Shown here: positions 62,090-64,000 of the stretch, piece after piece | Position numbering within the stretch: position 1 is the first letter of the stretch | Layout: each line of letters starts with the position of its first letter | Source: Myoxocephalus aenaeus | Taxonomy: Eukaryota > Chordata > Actinopteri > Perciformes > Cottidae | DNA: 64,000 bases | Assembly: GCA_038501785.1 (NCBI GenBank) | Contig: JBAMJR010000032.1 | Span: 2,977,001-3,041,000 of the forward strand | Direction of reading: 5' to 3' | Made by a program: the position numbers and the translations under genes | Notes under the pieces: model-generated | The model's input: only the letters and a program-made list of their open reading frames with translations | What the model was told of the DNA's origin: nothing | Databases searched by the model: none

Positions 62090-62459
62090 AAGTTACCCAG
62101 CTGAACAAATATAAAACGTTCACAGTTCTGTTTTTGTGTGCTGGCATGTTATGTTCCGTGTCAAGTTCAATACAGCTGTTTGGTGCTATTTTTAATAACT
62201 CTGTCATGCGGCTAACTATTGTAAACTTCAATTAAAACTGCAAATGAAAGCAATTATTTTCCTATTCATGAAGCCCACGCCATTTCACGTAAAAAGCAGT
62301 GAGAAGATGAAGAAGAAATTCATCATCCCCCCCTCTCTCTGTCTTAACTTGTCCAGGGTTTTATCCTGCTGTGCACTGTGTGTACCAGGAAATTGCCCCA
62401 TTCTCCAGAACAGACCACAAGTTTGTTTGTGTCTCTTCCCTCCTTACCAACACAGCAAA
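62090..62459. other. No gene seen
   Basis: AT-rich DNA. Confidence 0.5.
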
Positions 62460-62737
62460 CCACACACGCACAAACACACACGCTATGCAGCAGATTTGCA
62501 CACACACACACACACACACGCATGCATAGACATGCTGACAAATGTGTGTGCTTGTGTGTATTTTTAGCATCTTGCTCGTATTGTTCGGTGGCGTACCAAA
62601 GGTTTGGGAGGTCGGATGACAAATCGCGAGGTCCTGCGACATGTTTCCTGTTTACACTGCCATATACAATAACTACCCAGCTGACGCATTTTGGGGTGTG
62701 CTTACAGTACATATGTGTGTGTGTGTGTGTGTGTGTG
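62460..62737. repeat. Short (CA)n and (TG)n tracts
   Basis: Imperfect CA-rich DNA at 62460-62484, (CA)n at 62500-62519 and (TG)n at 62713-62737. ORFs across this segment (up to 158 codons) incorporate these tracts. Confidence 0.9.
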
Positions 62738-64000
62738 CAGTATTTTGTACCTCTGCCTGTGAGATCTTGCCTGTTTGTGTGTCGGCTTGCCTGCCTGCCA
62801 GTGATTTGTTGCCTTATTATGTTAAAGCCCTCAGCCTTGGTCCATATTCAGTAATGCAAATTCAGAGCGAAGATATTATTTCCCAGATAACCAGACAATG
62901 GTGTGCAGTATGGCAGCAATGTTGTTTCTCCTGGAACCAAAAAGCCTTGCATGTGGAATGATAATAGAGGCTGATGAAACACTGTTTTATTATTCTATGG
63001 ATCAGAAGAAAAGCAAACTATTGTGATATCACTGTCAGACTCTGTTATAGTTATCTCGGGGCAGATTAGGTTTAGCTTACCACAGAAATGTCTTAAATAC
63101 AGAAACAGAAATAAATACATTGTCAGGCTGAGGTTATTTAGAAGCCAAGTCGGGTTATAAACTTATGCCATGCAAATACCCAAACAGCCGAAGATTTTTT
63201 TTTATTTTTTATTACTTTATTGCTCAAATCAAAGCAATTGAAATAAGTCTTTCACATGACACACAGAAAAAAAAAACAGTTACAAATATGGTAAATGGTA
63301 ACAGCTGATTTAAGAAGGAACAGAGTATCTTATCGTCTTTCAGCTTATTTGTTCCGCTGTACACCAGCTGCTCCACACTAAACAGCCGACAGACAAAGTT
63401 AGCTAGCCAGCCAGCTAGCTGGTGAACATGTATGTATGTATCTGAGACTGATTATACCTCGCCCTGACAAAAGCAAACTGAAACTACTGTAAAACCAAAA
63501 CCAAATGTATAAAAAGTTAAACCTTTCTTAGCTAGGCGATTTCACAGTGATACTATTAAAAGTGCACCAAAGTGACCCAGGCGTATTACGGTAATACAAC
63601 TGTCCAAAAAGACAGGTGGTTGATGGCATTGTTAATGGCCTACATCAACCACCAGTAGATGGTTAGGTTGGATAGCTTCAATGCTATCTGTTGCTTATCA
63701 TATGTTGCAGCAATATATTTTGTTTTGATTATAAATCATGTCATATGATTTATTTGTAGGATCTAAAGACGTCCCTTTGCCATATGAATGGATCTTATAT
63801 TCATATTCGAAATAATGCATTTTTTGTGAATTATTTATATTAATCTGATGAGGATCAGCTGGTATAACAGGAACGGGCGGGACCGAATCTCAGGTTTTAT
63901 TTTCTTATGTGGAGCGGGACATCGGCACAGTCTTTAACCTCACGTTAGAATTTACACTAGAACTCAAGTTAGACTTGTGATTTTGTTTGTTCGATTCAAG
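62738..64000. other. No gene seen
   Basis: AT-rich sequence. AGCTAGCCAGCCAGCTAGCT at 63401-63420 is a short near-palindrome, followed by (ATGT)n at 63427-63440. No recognisable element. Confidence 0.45.

Overview
This window looks like non-coding nuclear DNA from a teleost fish, probably a percomorph. The evidence is very dense long (CA)n/(TG)n microsatellites, several dispersed repeat families of the kind common in percomorph genomes, a tRNA-derived SINE, and relics of L2-, RTE/Rex3- and BEL/Pao-type retroelements. I recognise no functional host protein-coding gene, rRNA or tRNA gene, and no CRISPR array. Nearly all open reading frames are short, start at arbitrary ATGs, or are translations of dinucleotide repeats. 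The simplest reading is an intergenic region or a very large intron. Short exons or a 5' UTR cannot be excluded without RNA or comparative data.

Layout. 0-6 kb: a (TG)n tract, a MITE-like element with inverted ends (about 1.07-1.58 kb), two copies of a dispersed repeat called family A here, a near-perfect palindrome (4.02 kb) and an (AAT)n tract. 6-17 kb: sparse DNA with an (ATC)n tract, two degraded L2-type LINE fragments (11.9 and 15.2 kb), family B and C repeats and several CA tracts. 17-25 kb: an AT-repeat cruciform flanked by a 38-bp local duplication, a third family A copy, a foldback at 21.55 kb and a tRNA-derived SINE at 24.3-24.55 kb. 25-36 kb: mostly featureless, with an LTR carrying a tRNA-Pro-like primer site (29.5-29.94 kb), a 33-bp minisatellite (31.5-31.74 kb) and a 110-bp (GT)n tract (33.7 kb).

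36-53 kb: a multiply deleted RTE/Rex3-like LINE 3' end (35.9-36.6 kb), two copies of a terminally repeated DNA element (40.7-41.2 and 51.9-52.2 kb), perfect hairpins (42.85 and 46.9 kb), a family A copy (47.8-48.2 kb), a family B copy (49.35 kb) and a probable solo LTR (51.15-51.45 kb). 53-64 kb: an exceptional cluster of long dinucleotide tracts (53.4-56.6 kb), a C27 run, a head-to-head family C fragment, a second SINE copy (58.6-58.87 kb), a decayed BEL/Pao-type gag/protease region on the minus strand (60.2-61.1 kb) ending at a perfect palindrome, and a family A copy (61.65-62.09 kb).

No genes work together here. All coding-like signals I can defend are transposon relics broken by stops, frameshifts and deletions. 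I found no convincing undescribed system. The items most worth checking are the BEL/Pao relic with its boundary palindrome, the minus-strand LTR/primer-site unit, the five-copy family A repeat, the short perfect palindromes, and a few repeat-free stretches that could be conserved non-coding elements.
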